A DNA stretch of 64,000 nucleotides from positions 143,561,861-143,625,860 of the forward strand of contig NC_079492.1 of NCBI RefSeq assembly GCF_020520425.1, written 5' to 3'. Source of the DNA: Spinacia oleracea (taxonomy: Eukaryota > Streptophyta > Magnoliopsida > Caryophyllales > Amaranthaceae). Shown piece after piece: positions 36,963 through 48,228 of the stretch; positions within the stretch are counted from its first letter, which is position 1; the number at the start of each line of letters is the position of its first letter. The translations under genes and the position numbers were made by a program. Under the pieces are notes generated by a model. It was given only the letters and a program-made list of their open reading frames with translations, was not told the DNA's origin and searched no databases.

Positions 36963-37367
36963 AAACGTAACAAACAAAAAGAAACGGAGGGAGTATTATT
37001 TTTTGTGCCAACTTTTAATTTTAATTGGTCCAATTTTTTCATCTCATTAAATTTCTTTACAATTTCCAAGTATGTTAAGTTATCAATCTTTGTGCTTTTC
37101 CATTATTGGTTTATTTTGATAAATAAAACAATCTTATTGGTTGTTGTAGTGATTAGTTGATTGAGGTTTTACTTGTATTTATTTTTTTAATATAAAAGAA
37201 AAATAATATTTATTATATGTTAATAAACGTGCAAAAGTCCAAACGTAACAAACAAAAAGAAACGGAGGGAGTACAATTTTCACTTATTTCAAAGAAAACT
37301 GATTTTTAACTCGGACAATTATGTAAAAAAAGTTAGTATAATATTCACTTGATGTTTTAACTTATAA

Positions 37368-37861
37368 CTAGTGTGTAGCCCCGGGTATTGTCCCGGGTTT
37401 TGACTTTTATTCGGGTTTTTTTTTTCTAATTATGTGCACGTAGAGATGGTGTCATCATCAAATTACGGTGGTGACATAAGATTAGGGGCCGATCAACAAC
37501 CTCACAGATCTAAAACCCCACATCTAAACAAAGCCGGATCATTTTCTTCAAAGTAATAACTGTACATTTATAAATTAAATAATCATTCCCTTTTTTGCAT
37601 TCACTTTTATTCAATGTATTGTTGTTTATTGTAAAAATAATATATTTGCTTATATAGAAACACATTACATAAGTTGTAATTGGTTAAGATGACAAGAAGT
37701 GTAACTTTTAACAAAGAGGTCTTGTGTTCGATCCTTATTAGATGTTTTTTTGGTTGTAATGACATGTCATGATGCTAATTAGTGGTGACGTGGCGTAATA
37801 AGGAGAGGTCTACGTGACACGTATACGTTCTTCAAAACGCCCTTTAATATATTAGTATAGA
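37368..37861 (-). mobile_element. Non-autonomous Helitron (494 bp)
   Basis: On the minus strand the 5' end is TCTATACTAATATATTAAAG. The 3' end has a hairpin CCCGGG-ACAATA-CCCGGG followed 8-9 bases later by CTAG. The element sits between a host A and T, with no target duplication. All three are Helitron hallmarks. No Rep/helicase is present. Confidence 0.85.
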
Positions 37862-38275
37862 TATATTTATATATAATAAAAAAAATCAAATCTAACGGCG
37901 GATTAAGATGACAAAACATTAAGTTTTTATATGATAGGTCACATGTTTAAATCTTATTAAAAGAAATTTTTATGTACGTCCCAACTCTCCCACTAAGTTC
38001 TAAAATTTAATATGTTCAAACGAAATTTTTGTGAAATGAATGCACTCTATAATTGAACAATGATCGAAATAAGTTATTAGTTTACATGTCAAGGGTTCTT
38101 TATAATTTTTTTATGTGATGGTTGTTATATAGATTGCATACATGGTGGTAATATGGTGAAATAAATGCATATCCAAAGGTTCGGTAATGGTTGCTTACTT
38201 GCTTGTATTCTTGTTGAAAAGGGACACAATAAAATGTCATAGTTTATCGTCTTTAAGAATCGCTTCGTATATGAC
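37862..38275. other. AT-rich spacer
   Basis: Nothing coding seen. Near 37890 a sequence like that inside the Helitron (GATTAAGATGACAA, AGGTCACATGTTTAAATC) recurs, perhaps an older related remnant. Confidence 0.35.
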
Positions 38276-38539
38276 TACTCCCTCCGTCCCTTAATACTCG
38301 CACCGTTTTGACTGGACACGCATGCCAATGCACAACTTTGACCACCGATATCTTTAACTATATATTATAAAAAGTTATAAAAATATTAATATTTTAAAAA
38401 TATACATTAAGATGAAGCCAACAATATATTATATATTAACATTTATTTTCATATACTAGAAATAAAATAAGGTCAAAGTAAATTATGTGAATAATATAAA
38501 AAGTCAAAACAGTTCGAGTATTAAGGGACAGAGGGAGTA
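38276..38539. mobile_element. Stowaway-like MITE (copy 1 of a near-identical pair)
   Basis: Ends TACTCCCTCCGTCCCTTAAT and ATTAAGGGACAGAGGGAGTA. The left arm contains GACTGGACACGCATGCCAAT. It matches the element at 50581-50842 almost throughout. Confidence 0.85.
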
Positions 38540-39119
38540 CATATATTTGTAAGAGAAGTTTGTTATGTCGCGGAATACTATTAAGGATTCAAGGCTATGC
38601 TTGAATTTTTTTTAATACGAGGGGTTCTAGTAGTGTCACAATTTTTTTTGACAGCCATCACAATTTGCTTGGTCAATTACTTCCTATAAAAATTACCCTT
38701 ATTTTATGTAAATGATTTACGTAGTAAGAGTTTAAACTTATGCGAGGGCGGAGGGCTATTTTGTACCTGAAGTAATAAATAAAGAATCATACGGAGTATT
38801 AATTTCCATGGCGTGGAAAAAGAATATTTATACTTCGTATAAAAGAAAAGCTTTCCATTTTGTTGCCTTGTGGAAATGATACTAACGCAACTAAGTAGTA
38901 TGTTCTCTTCACCTAAAGTAAGATGTTATGGTCTGGTGTGATCTAATCTTATCTACCGATTATACTTTGATCTTATTTGTACGTTTATATATTAGAAAAA
39001 ACATCATCAAAGGATATGTTGTTAGATTCGTCTTAATATCGTAACTTTTCCTAATGCGGAATTGAAAATATACGGAGTATATACAATATTAAATAAACAA
39101 AAATAAGAAGATTATATTT
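38540..39119. other. AT-rich spacer
   Basis: No gene or clear element recognised. Confidence 0.4.
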
Positions 39120-39144
39120 CACTAGTGGAAAAAACCCCTGTTGT

Positions 39145-39395
39145 AGCCCCCTTGTTGAGGGGGGCATACATAAGCGCGCCTCAATAGCTACTTAGTCAAC
39201 GCGGGTCAAATATTTTACTAACAGGTTGAGGCGGGCTTTTGTGGTGTTCGCTTCTACAGAAGCTGTTGAAGGGGGCTTTCCTAGCCCGCCTCAATAGAAA
39301 GAAGCTGTTGAAGGGGGCTTTTAATTGCCCGCCTCAATAGGGTCTTTCTGTTGAAGGGGGCCTTCATTTGCCCGTCTCAATAGGCACACATTAAA
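39145..39395 (+). repeat. Subterminal repeats of the truncated CACTA
   Basis: Alternating words GCCCGCCTCAATAG and CTGTTGAAGGGGGC(T/C)T occur four times in 250 bases, in a more GC-rich context than the surroundings. Confidence 0.8.
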
Positions 39396-40344
39396 ATTAA
39401 ATCAATTAAAACCACCGCCAAACAGATAAGCTAGATCTCGTCGTACTTCACATCTCTTCCAACGCAAACTCATACTGTGAAATTTTTGTATCCGTTGAGA
39501 AGATCATCAAGAAAAGCGCCGGAAAACTCAATCAAATTTCCGATCAACTCAAGCAATTTTCTTAAGTAAGCTTCAATTTCTTCTTAAATCTGTTTAACTT
39601 GTTTTCATTTTTTACAATTTTTGTTTCGATTTACTGTCAAATTTGCGAATCGATGACTAAATTAGTGTAGTTACAGTGATAATTCCTGTAGAAGTTTAGT
39701 GGAAATAGAATAGTTTCTTCATATTTGTTTGTAGAAATCTTGACAATTTTTTGATGCTGTTGTTTGAAATCTGCAATTGCGAAAAATTGGGGATTAGGGT
39801 TTTTCGGCAATATTTTTGTTCTGTCTATGTTCTTAGTTAGTATACGGTCCTTTAATTTTGGGATGTAATCTAAACCTTAAAAAATGATTGGTGATTAGCG
39901 CTTCCTAAACTTCAAATGTTAAACAAGAATTTAGTTTTTCCCCCTTTCCAAGAGGGGTTTTGGTAAATGCAGTGGATTATTGTTTCTATTGTTCTTAATA
40001 GATGGAAATTAGATGCATAGAGGCTATCTATTGATGTTCTTCACACTCGATTCTTCACCGGAGCTTACTGTTATTGGTATGCTTATTCAAGAAGTAAGCT
40101 CATACTTCTGTGAAATTTTTGTCTTCATTAAGAGTGAACTTAATTTGGTATTTTGGGATTGTTTAGGGATTAACCGCCCCTTTTGGTAGATGGTAAGAAA
40201 TCTCAGTAATGTGCATTGATTTACATGATGTAAAGTAGGCATTAGGCAACTAGTTATGTTCTCAATAATATACATATAGTCTTGGACTTAATTATCAAAA
40301 AAATGGCTGGATTTCTATGTTTGTTGCATTTTCTTGGTGCAGTG

Positions 40345-40755
40345 GATTGCTGTCCTTCTGTATCTTCCTTGTGCTTGTTTAATTGAAGTAGCTACCACGA
40401 AAGGCGAAGATATTAGAATGATTCTTGCTAGTCAAGTCCATGTTTGTGTAATCTAATTGTATCACTGGATAATTTTCTTGCAGTTCTTGAACATCAGTGA
40501 ATTGATTCCATTTACTTAACATCAATGACGTAAACAAGGAAACTATCTTGGCAATATACACATAGTTTAGGACTCCATTGTCAAAAATATGTTGTATTTC
40601 TTTCTGTATCCGCCTTATGCTTGTTTAGTTGAAGTTACCAGAAAGCCAATATATTAGGATTATTCTTGCTAGTTAAGTCCATGTGTGTGTGTAATATGAT
40701 TGTGTTGGTTGATTTCATTGCAGTTCATAAACATCAGTGAACTGATTCTGTCCAT
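40345..40755 (+). repeat. Direct duplication of an exon-border segment
   Basis: A block containing CTTGTGCTTGTTTAATTGAAG, ATTCTTGCTAGTCAAGTCCA and TTGCAGTTCTTGAACATCAG is repeated about 240 bases later with substitutions (TTGCAGTTCATAAACATCAG). Both copies keep the TTGCAG acceptor-like motif. Confidence 0.7.
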
Positions 40756-40915
40756 GATCTTCTCAACTGGATTATTTACTTCAAGATTTCTTATTGGACC
40801 TGTATTGTACTTGAAAGAAGGTAGTCAGAGTTTGAGGATATCGCTAGATTGATCTGATTTCCGCTCCCAACTTTGAACTAAAGAACCTAAGGACTCATTT
40901 CTCCCCCAACTACAG

Positions 40916-41191
40916 GTACTTGATGAATTGCCACTGGAGGCTGATACAGTCGAGAAGGGATACAGTTTAGGTATTGATGCTACTGGTATGCCAAAGTTTA
41001 ACGGGCACTCTTCTTCTGCATACTCAACAAGCAGTCATTCAGTTGATTCCTATTCGGCTTCCCCTAAAACTCACAAGTCAAAGAAGTCATCCCACTCAGG
41101 CGAACTATAATCACCATTTTATGGTAATGCTGATTTTAATGGGAGTGGACGTAGCTCTGTACCTGGTTTATATCCAACTGTCCATATATAG
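40916..41191 (+). pseudogene. Captured coding fragment with an in-frame stop
   Basis: After a CTACAG acceptor, the frame reads VLDELPLEADTVEKGYSLG, then a Ser-rich stretch (SSSAYSTSSHSVDSYSASP), KTHKSKKSSHSGEL, a TAA stop at 41108, and then stays open as SPFYGNADFNGSGRSSVPG to 41191. The continued sense beyond TAA (a one-base change from CAA) suggests a once longer protein. The parent family was not recognised. Confidence 0.45.
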
Positions 41192-41350
41192 ATATATGGT
41201 CTATCAGGTTGGCTGAGGTAATTCGCGAATCCCCAACTAACTTGAAATGAGACCAAAAAAATTGGGGCTTTAAGGTTTACCTGGTGCGAAGATCACCGAA
41301 TAACAATTGGGATTCGCGAATTTGATTAATTTCCACTGAGGACCAGAAAT

Positions 41351-42543
41351 TCGAGCTTGGAAGGAAGAAAGAAATGGGGGAAGAGGCAGAGCAGGTTCAA
41401 CAGGAGAGAGAAGGGATCGATTTTTTTTTTTTTAAGATTAATAAGTTAGTGGGGTGGGGGATTAAAATTGGAGGGAAAATTTTAGAATTTTTTTTTTTGT
41501 TCAAAAGTCAACCACGTGCGTGTCACGCGCCAGTCAACGCCGGAAATCGGTGGTTGACTACCGGAAATTGACACTTGGTCCTGATTGACAACAAAAAAAA
41601 TTCAATTTGGGCCTTGGTTGACAACTTTTTTTTAAAAGGTACTTTCTGACAATTTTTGTGTTTTAAAAGGACCTTTCTGACAAATTTTCCTTAATATTGA
41701 TATTGATGTCATTGTTGTTGCAGTCTTGTGCATTCGATTTGTTTCTAAGCCGTAGCATACATAAAGATTAAAGAAGATAAAGTACCCGTGACATTTCCTG
41801 CATCTTTTAACCCATTTCAAGTTTTCAACTCATCCATAATCATATTTCCCCCACAGTGTCAAGTTTTCTTACAGAGTCTTTCATTTACAAGCAATTGGTG
41901 TTGTGTTAGTGTTACTTGCCACATATTCCAGTTAATATAGAGTTTTTAAGTGATGGAAAAAAATTAGTATATGAAAGTGTTTAACTATTTGTATTACTTA
42001 GTGTTTGTTATGAGTTTATAACAGTTGTAGTAACATAACTCATTTCATAAGGGTAATCATTATCATTATTTGTTTCCTCTCCCAACCTTATGGTAACAAA
42101 ATTATTACTCCTCTAAATCCCGATTTGTTACAAGTGAATAATTAATTTACCTCAGGTTACCAAACAATTAATGATGATACGGAGTAATAGCTAACATTAC
42201 TGTTTGAACCCTTCTTATTTGTTTTCTTTCCATTTTCTTTCTTATATTTATACCAAACATGTCCTAAATAGCTAAATCTTATCGATAATTTCTTCAGACA
42301 CTTAATCCAATAGACAATAACATCATTGCTTATCAATAACCTCAATTTAACATAACAACCTAAACTAATGGTGTGGAGAGTCCTAGATCATCGAGTACTT
42401 TAAAAAACATCTTTATCATACACTAATCTTAATAACCTTTTCACTTTAATTAATAGTATATGTGGACTTTTTTTTTATAAAGTCAACATAAAACTCACAC
42501 TTTTAACTTTTATAATCCCCAAATAATCAGTTTTATCTAATGC
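41351..42543. other. Spacer
   Basis: Contains two T-homopolymers (41420, 41490) and a GC-rich patch (41510-41575, AGTCAACCACGTGCGTGTCA). No gene is recognised. Confidence 0.4.
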
Positions 42544-42940
42544 TAAGGGCATGCTTGGATTGAGGGTAATGTATTAAAGGGATAATAAAAGTCAAACTAA
42601 GGTAATTGAAGGTGATGATGAGGGGATAAAGTGGTGGCAAAGGAAACAAGCTAGTGTTGGCAAAAAGAAAATAAAATAGAAGGGGAACAAATACCCTAAT
42701 CATGGGGGGAATAGTTACCCACCATCCCACTAGGGTGATTATTACCCTCATTTGGGGGGTAATTACTTCCCCTTTCCTCCCTTCTTCTCACAACACCACC
42801 ACTGCCACAACTTCTCATCACAATACCACCACACCACCCTCCTTACAACCACCTCAATTCACCTTCATTATCCTTTTATTATGGTGGTTTGACTTTTATT
42901 ACCCCTATAATTCATTACACCCAATCCAAGCGTGCCCTAA
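42544..42940. mobile_element. Tourist-like MITE with TAA target duplication
   Basis: TAA at 42544-42546 and 42938-42940 flanks GGGCATGCTTGGATT ... AATCCAAGCGTGCCC. The arms continue the inverted repeat for tens of bases (AATAAAAGTCAAACTAAGG against GGTTTGACTTTTATT). Confidence 0.85.
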
Positions 42941-43650
42941 GTTTGAGTTATTTGTACAATAGAAGTCTCACTTTATGGTAGCATGATCACTTCACATTTA
43001 ATTGGACACAAAAAGAAAAGCTTACTCACTTTTTATTTAGTTCACTCTTTTCCTCCTCCATTTTAGCCTTTCACGAGACACTTATGATTTCCCCCCTTTG
43101 AATTCATCTTCTTCTTTTCTAGTATTACAAAACCGTGAATTTCTCCTACACTCCATTTTTCCTTTCCTTTCTTCCCTTTTCGCCGAAATTTCATTCAATC
43201 CAGTCCAGTACAATTCAATCCAATCCAATCCAGTACAAACTCGATATTCAATTCCTCCATTCACAACCATGAAATTGAATAACACAAAACAAAATCAATA
43301 CTTTGCTACTTTGTTCTTCCATAATCTAAGCATGTTTCTATAGTACAACTCTTTCTAAGTTTTCCCCTGTTTTTTTCCTCTCTTTTTCATTCTTTTACCA
43401 CAATTTTTCCATGATTCCATATTATATTATGGAATTTTCCATTGGATTTTCCTTTCTAGGATAAATTATTAACCAATCGTGGCATGCCACAAATCATACC
43501 ATTTAAAAGCCATGCATCTCAATCAGTTCATGAAGTTCTTAAAATCAATCCAAACTTACAGAAGAAAAATCCCATTATCCTCCTCTAATCACTAATCACT
43601 AATATTTTCTTACAAAAATAAATTTTTTTCCTAGAAAGAAATCTTCAAAA
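42941..43650 (+). other. Upstream region of HT1
   Basis: AT/CT-rich promoter and leader. A short pentanucleotide-like run (CAATCCAATCCAATCCAGTA, about 43195-43240) is the only repeat. No TATA box could be assigned with confidence. Confidence 0.4.
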
Positions 43651-46600
43651 ATGGAAAACTCATCATGTTTCCCTACATCAATCAGCTGTTTAAACCTCTG
43701 GAGAAGAAGAAGAAAATCACTAGCAATTCGATCCATGGCGAAAGCACCAAGAAGAAACTGGGATTTGGACACAGAAAGCACAGAAAGAAGGCGATTCGAC
43801 AGCTTGGAATCGTGGTCAATGATACTGGATTCAGAGAATGTTGAAGCATTAGAAACATCAAATCAAGGTGATAAAGAAGAATGGACAGCTGATCTTTCAC
43901 AACTGTTTATAGGAAATAAGTTTGCATCAGGAGCTCATAGTAGGATTTATAGAGGGATTTATAAACAAAGAGCTGTTGCTGTTAAAATGGTTAGAATTCC
44001 AACACATAAAGATGAAGCAAGAACTAAGCTTGAACAACAGTTTACTTCTGAAGTTGCCTTGCTTTCTGGCCTTTATCACCCCAATATTGTCCAGGTAAAT
44101 TATGCTACTACCCTTTTTTAAAAAATTTACCAAGGGTAAATTTTTAATGCCATTGCTTCGTATGTAAGTATATGTGAAAGGTAAAAAGTAGAAGGTAAAA
44201 AACGGCAAGGGAGTGGAAGAAATAATACTCCACACTATAATACTGGGGAAAGAGTGCACCTAAAATTTTCGGATTTAAAACATAGGTAGCGCATACACAC
44301 TTTTAAGAGGAGATGTGTTTCATATCTAACCTGTATTGAATTTGAAAAATGTCACTTCCTCTGTCCCAGATTAGTTGTTACACTTTTCTTTTTCATCCGT
44401 CCCAGATTAGTTGTTACACTTCAAAATTAGGAATGACCCCACGATTATTATATTGTCTCTCTTTTCCCACTAATTTTTTTTTTTGTCCTCACACACTCTC
44501 TCATTCAATTAAAAAAAATTCCCCACTAACCCCTACCACATCTACTTTTTCAAGAAAATAACAATTGATAACCGAACAAGCAGTTATCACCTAAAACTTT
44601 GGTGCAAAGTGTAACAACTATTCTGGGACGGAGGGAGTAAATTTTTTGACAAACTTTGGATTTTTTTACCGAGGATAACTAATAATACTTCCTACTACTT
44701 ATGCGTATAAGGTAAAAAGCGGAAGGTAAAAAAAAGAAAGGGAGTGGAAAAAATAATACTACAACACTAGGGAAATAGTGTACCTAAAATTTTAGTCTAA
44801 GACAGACACTTTAAAGATGAGGCATATTTCATATCTAACCTGTATTAGATATTGAAAACGCTAACTTTTGGATACACCTTGGATTCATTCTAAAACAAGA
44901 ATACTCCCTAGGTAATTTTGTGGTTGTCTTTTGTAGAGCAAAAAGAAGTTATGTTTTGTTACAATTTGTATATTCTTTTCTTTCTTTTATAAAAAACTAG
45001 CCTTAATTTTTGCGGACATAAAGGTCGTAATCAATTCACAAGGCTCCTGCTATTTAGCGCATAGTATGAGAAAGGTCTAAATGTACGCAGTCTTAATTTT
45101 TGTGGACATAAAGGTCATACCCGCTATTAAGCGTAGGGTCTGGGGAAGGTCCAAATATACACAGCCCAATTTCTACAGACATAAGACCCTAAATTATTTA
45201 TGCAAGGGATTTAGAAGATTAGTCTTTAAAATCAGAGTTAGAATCCCTAAGGTTTTTTTTTGTTTTTGTTTTTTTGTTTGGGTTTAATGATTTTGTGTGG
45301 GAAAATTGCAGTTTATTGCAGCCTGCAAGAAACCACCAGTATACTGCATAATAACAGAATACATGTCACAAGGAACACTGAGAATGTACCTAAACAAAAA
45401 GGAACCTTACTCCCTCTCAACAGAAACAATACTACGTTTAGCCCTCGACATTTCTCGAGGAATGGAGTACCTTCATTCACAAGGTGTTATCCACAGAGAC
45501 TTGAAGTCTAACAACCTGTTACTCAACGACGAAATGAGGGTGAAAGTTGCTGATTTTGGTACGTCGTGTTTGGAAACACAATGTCAAGAAACAAAAGGAA
45601 ATATGGGAACTTATCGTTGGATGGCTCCGGAAATGATTAAGGAGAAACCTTATGCAAGGAAGGTTGATGTGTATAGTTTTGGTATTGTTCTTTGGGAACT
45701 TACTACTGCTTTGCTTCCCTTTCAGGGTATGACCCCTGTTCAAGCTGCCTTTGCTGTTGCTGAGAAGGTTAGTTTTGTCCTTTGTTTTTCTAGCTTACTT
45801 TTGATTTCAACTCTTTGGGTTGTCCTACCTTTAAGTTACAAAATTATTCAACTTGAACGTTAGTAGGGGGTGAGCATGGGTCGGGTACTGGTACCGATAA
45901 CATTGTCGGACCGAGTAACCGATAACCGATAACGCTAAAAATGTTTTGGATATCCGATTTCGGTTACCTAAACTTTTGGATCGGAAATCGGATACCCGGT
46001 TAGATTATTTTAACACGAAGTATTATTCAACACTAAGTACCAACATTAACAGATGACTTTAACTACATTACTAATAAAATTACAATTTACAATTTACTTT
46101 AACAAATTGATTATCTACTTATAAGATTTTAAGCTTTTGGAGAGTTGGGAACCAACAATTGGTTCGAGTACCCATTTTTTCAGATCGGATATCAAATCGA
46201 GTTTTGGTTTTCTGAAAAGTTTTTGTAAAATGCGGGCTGCATCCATGATCAAGATAGAGTGTTCATTTTAGGAGACGAAAATAGATTTCACCTTAAAATC
46301 ATAAGACAACAAGGGGAATAGCCGAATAGCCCCTCATCCTATTAAGTCATTAAATCTCTTAACTTTTATCAATGTGGAAAACCTATGTGTGTTATTTGGA
46401 AAGACTATACTTCAACCGTTTTACTCAACCCTAGTACCTTTATTAATAAAGAGGGAAAAAATATTATTGTGTCGGCGTTTTTAAATTACAAGCACGTATC
46501 GCGTGCATAGAAATCATTATCATTTCTCTTTTTTTTTTTGGGTGCGAATGAGCCACAAGGCCGGGCGGGGATGAGAATCGATACCAGGATCACCTGGAAC

Positions 46601-47089
46601 CGAGATGGAAGATCTAACCAACTGAGCTATCCATCACTCTCATTATCATTTCTCTTTTGATTGTATAACTACATCGCATGTTCATAAATCCCGTCCAAAT
46701 TTAGTTGTCACGTGGCTAGTTTAACTAAGGAGAAGGGGTGAAATACAATGCAGTATTTAGATTAACTTTTAAATGATTTTTTAATCCAAAGTGGGAATTG
46801 AATTTGTGTGTAAATGCAGAATGCTCGGCCACCCTTACCAGCAAGTTGTCAACCAGCATTAGCACATCTAATAAAGAGATGTTGGGCAGCAAACCCAAAC
46901 AAAAGGCCAGATTTTAGTTACATTGTTTCTGCTCTTGAAGAATATGATGAATGTGTCAAGGAAGGACTCCCACTTATATCGCGCCGCCGATTGGTTAGCC
47001 GTAATGCGGATGCATTAGCTCATCGATTAAAAGCCTGCATTTCCTTCAATTCTCCCTCTTCTTCTTCTATACCTGTAAATGCATCATGA
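43651..47089 (+). CDS. HT1: HT1-type Raf-like protein kinase, 389 aa, three exons
   Basis: Exons 43651-44094, 45312-45767 and 46820-47089 join in frame (148+152+89 codons plus TGA). The glycine-rich loop is at about 88-101 (GNKFASGAHSRIYRG), catalytic Lys at 112 (VAVKM), helix-C Glu at 134, HRD at 209-211 (VIHRDLKSNN), DFG at 229-231 and APE at 253-255 (GTYRWMAPE). The sequences KEEWTADLSQLFIGNKFASG, FIAACKKPPVYCIITEYMSQ and the tail CVKEGLPL are those of Arabidopsis HIGH LEAF TEMPERATURE 1, of nearly equal length. HT1 restrains stomatal closure in guard cells and is inhibited by MPK12/MPK4 in response to CO2. All catalytic residues are present. Intron 1 has a MITE flanked by a direct duplication; intron 2 has a SINE. 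Confidence 0.93.
44140..44880. repeat. Direct duplication of about 190 bp flanking a MITE in HT1 intron 1
   Basis: The block AAGGTAAAAAG.GGAAGGTAAAAA ... TTTCATATCTAACCTGTATT occurs at about 44160-44345 and again at 44695-44860, about 80-85 percent alike. The MITE at 44353-44639 lies between the copies. Confidence 0.7.
44353..44639. mobile_element. Stowaway-like MITE with doubled left end
   Basis: CTCTGTCCCAGATTAGTTGT appears at 44360 and, as CCGTCCCAGATTAGTTGTTA, again at 44397. The right end is ACAACTATTCTGGGACGGAG. Either a tandem left-end duplication or a nested partial copy. Confidence 0.75.
45865..46230. other. Possible hAT-like MITE in HT1 intron 2
   Basis: The stretch opens GGGGTGAGCATGGGTCGGGT and is rich in palindromic CCGATAACCGATAACG / TCGGTTACC words. 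A matching right terminus was not located with certainty. Confidence 0.35.
46514..46658 (-). mobile_element. tRNA-derived SINE with 19 bp target duplication
   Basis: TCATTATCATTTCTCTTTT is repeated perfectly at 46514-46532 and 46640-46658. The body between them, on the minus strand, has a tRNA-like head with A box TAGCTCAGTTGG (46618-46629) and B box GGTATCGATTC (46575-46585), a short body and a 3' A-tail. It is about 107 bp. It is not a tRNA gene: the acceptor stem does not pair and an A-tail is present. Confidence 0.9.
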
Positions 47090-47676
47090 CCTTCAACAAC
47101 ACTATCAACTTAAAGAGTAAAAAAAGGGGGGGTAAATGTGTCAATTCATGTATATCTTGATAATGTTCATTATTTTTAATTTGAAATTACTTTAATTAGT
47201 TTATGATCAATTTGCCTAATTAATTTTAGTTGAGATTGTTTACTCATGCCAATCTATAGAAGTTGATTATGTGTACATGTATACCTATTTGCATCTTCAA
47301 TTTATTGCTTAAGGGTATTCCCTGAGTTTTACTCTTCACAAAGATGATTGTATTTGTCACTAATTTTGATTTGTCGCATTTTATTATTTTATAATGGCAT
47401 CGTTTATTTCAACCGGAAATATATTTAAAGGAAATTGATTTTATGTGGAAAACAACTTCCAAGGGAAAATAGCTTTTGTTTGTTTTCTTGCAAAAGAAAT
47501 TATAAAGAATGAGATCTGTAGGAGTGAAGGAGAGAACAAGAAACGTAAAAGAGTAGAGAGAAAAATATAGCATTTCTTTTTTCAGAAAAAAAAAAGTTTT
47601 TCTTTACCCTAGGGAAAACCATGCACGCTTAACAAACAACCAAAGGAAAATACAAAATTATTTTCCGAGAAAAAGT
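47090..47676 (+). other. HT1 3' UTR and flank
   Basis: 3' UTR-like sequence to about 47400, then AT-rich DNA. Nothing else seen. Confidence 0.45.
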
Positions 47677-48228
47677 TACTCCCTCCGTCCGAAATAACTT
47701 GTTACATTTACTTTTGCACAAAGTTCCAGGTGATTAATGGTTGTTTGGTTATCAATTATTATTTTATAAGTAGATGTAATATGAGTTACAGTAGTGGGGT
47801 AAATTAACTGAAATTAACTGAATTGAACAAAGTTTCAAGTGATAAGTGGTTGTAATATAAGTTCAGGAAAATTACGCTTATTTATAATGTTTTTAGTTTT
47901 ATAAAAAATGTGACATTGAAAAAATGGGAAGATTTATTGTCCCAATGGAAAAGTGTTAGAAATTAAATGTTCCAATGAATTTAATTATTTGGTTAAAATA
48001 ATACGAGGACAAATTTTGATAGAATAATAAGACATTTATGTGATACTAAAAGAAAAAAAAATCAATATAAAGAACAAAATGAGACACCCGAAATGGAATA
48101 CTTCGTATGTAAAGAACAAAAAGAGACGGGTCGAGGGAGTACCACCTAATTAAATAATAAGTCAATTAAATTATTTTAAACTCTGTGTCTGTCAAACCTG
48201 AACGAGGATTCCGGGACAGAGGAAGTAG
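47677..48228. mobile_element. Composite of Stowaway-like MITEs
   Basis: The left end TACTCCCTCCGTCCGAAATA has a partner GATTCCGGGACAGAGGAAGTA at 48209-48228. A second right end (AGAGACGGGTCGAGGGAGTA) is at about 48123-48141. The section 47890-48141 resembles the MITE at 16611-16969 in inverted orientation, so one element probably inserted into another. Confidence 0.6.

Larger units (their letters stand above)
31022..36995. mobile_element. Inner Stowaway-like MITE, itself split by a retrotransposon
   Basis: Left part 31022-31270 (TACTCCCTTCGTTTC to CAATCTTATTGG) and right terminus 36963-36995 (AACAAACAAAAAGAAACGG). Compared with the outer copy, about 100 bases of the element between the two parts are gone. 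The retroelement fragment fills the gap. Confidence 0.7.
30924..37273. mobile_element. Outer Stowaway-like MITE, split by a nested insertion
   Basis: Left arm 30924-31020 (TACTCCCTCCATTCC, TTGTTACGTATTC) and right part 36996-37273 (ending ACAAAAAGAAACGGAGGGAGTA). The right part resumes with TTATTTTTTGTGCCAACTTT, the sequence that follows the same left arm in the inner copy. Together they make one element interrupted by a second member of its own family. Confidence 0.7.
39120..41350 (+). mobile_element. Left end of a second CACTA element, truncated, with gene fragment
   Basis: CACTAGTGGAAAAAACCCC at 39120 is a typical CACTA terminus and is followed by a subterminal repeat array to about 39400. 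No inverted partner end (CCACTAGTG) was found downstream, so the element is truncated or disrupted; the right limit given is approximate. The interior looks like spliced gene sequence (leader with intron borders, duplicated exon-like segment, one coding fragment). Confidence 0.6.

Noticed and set aside
42702-42962. 86-codon Thr/His-rich plus-strand ORF and the overlapping minus-strand ORF
   Set aside because: They lie within the Tourist-like MITE and reflect its palindromic arms.
46560-46640. tRNA gene on the minus strand
   Set aside because: A and B boxes are present but there is no pairing acceptor stem; an A-tail and a 19 bp target duplication show a SINE.
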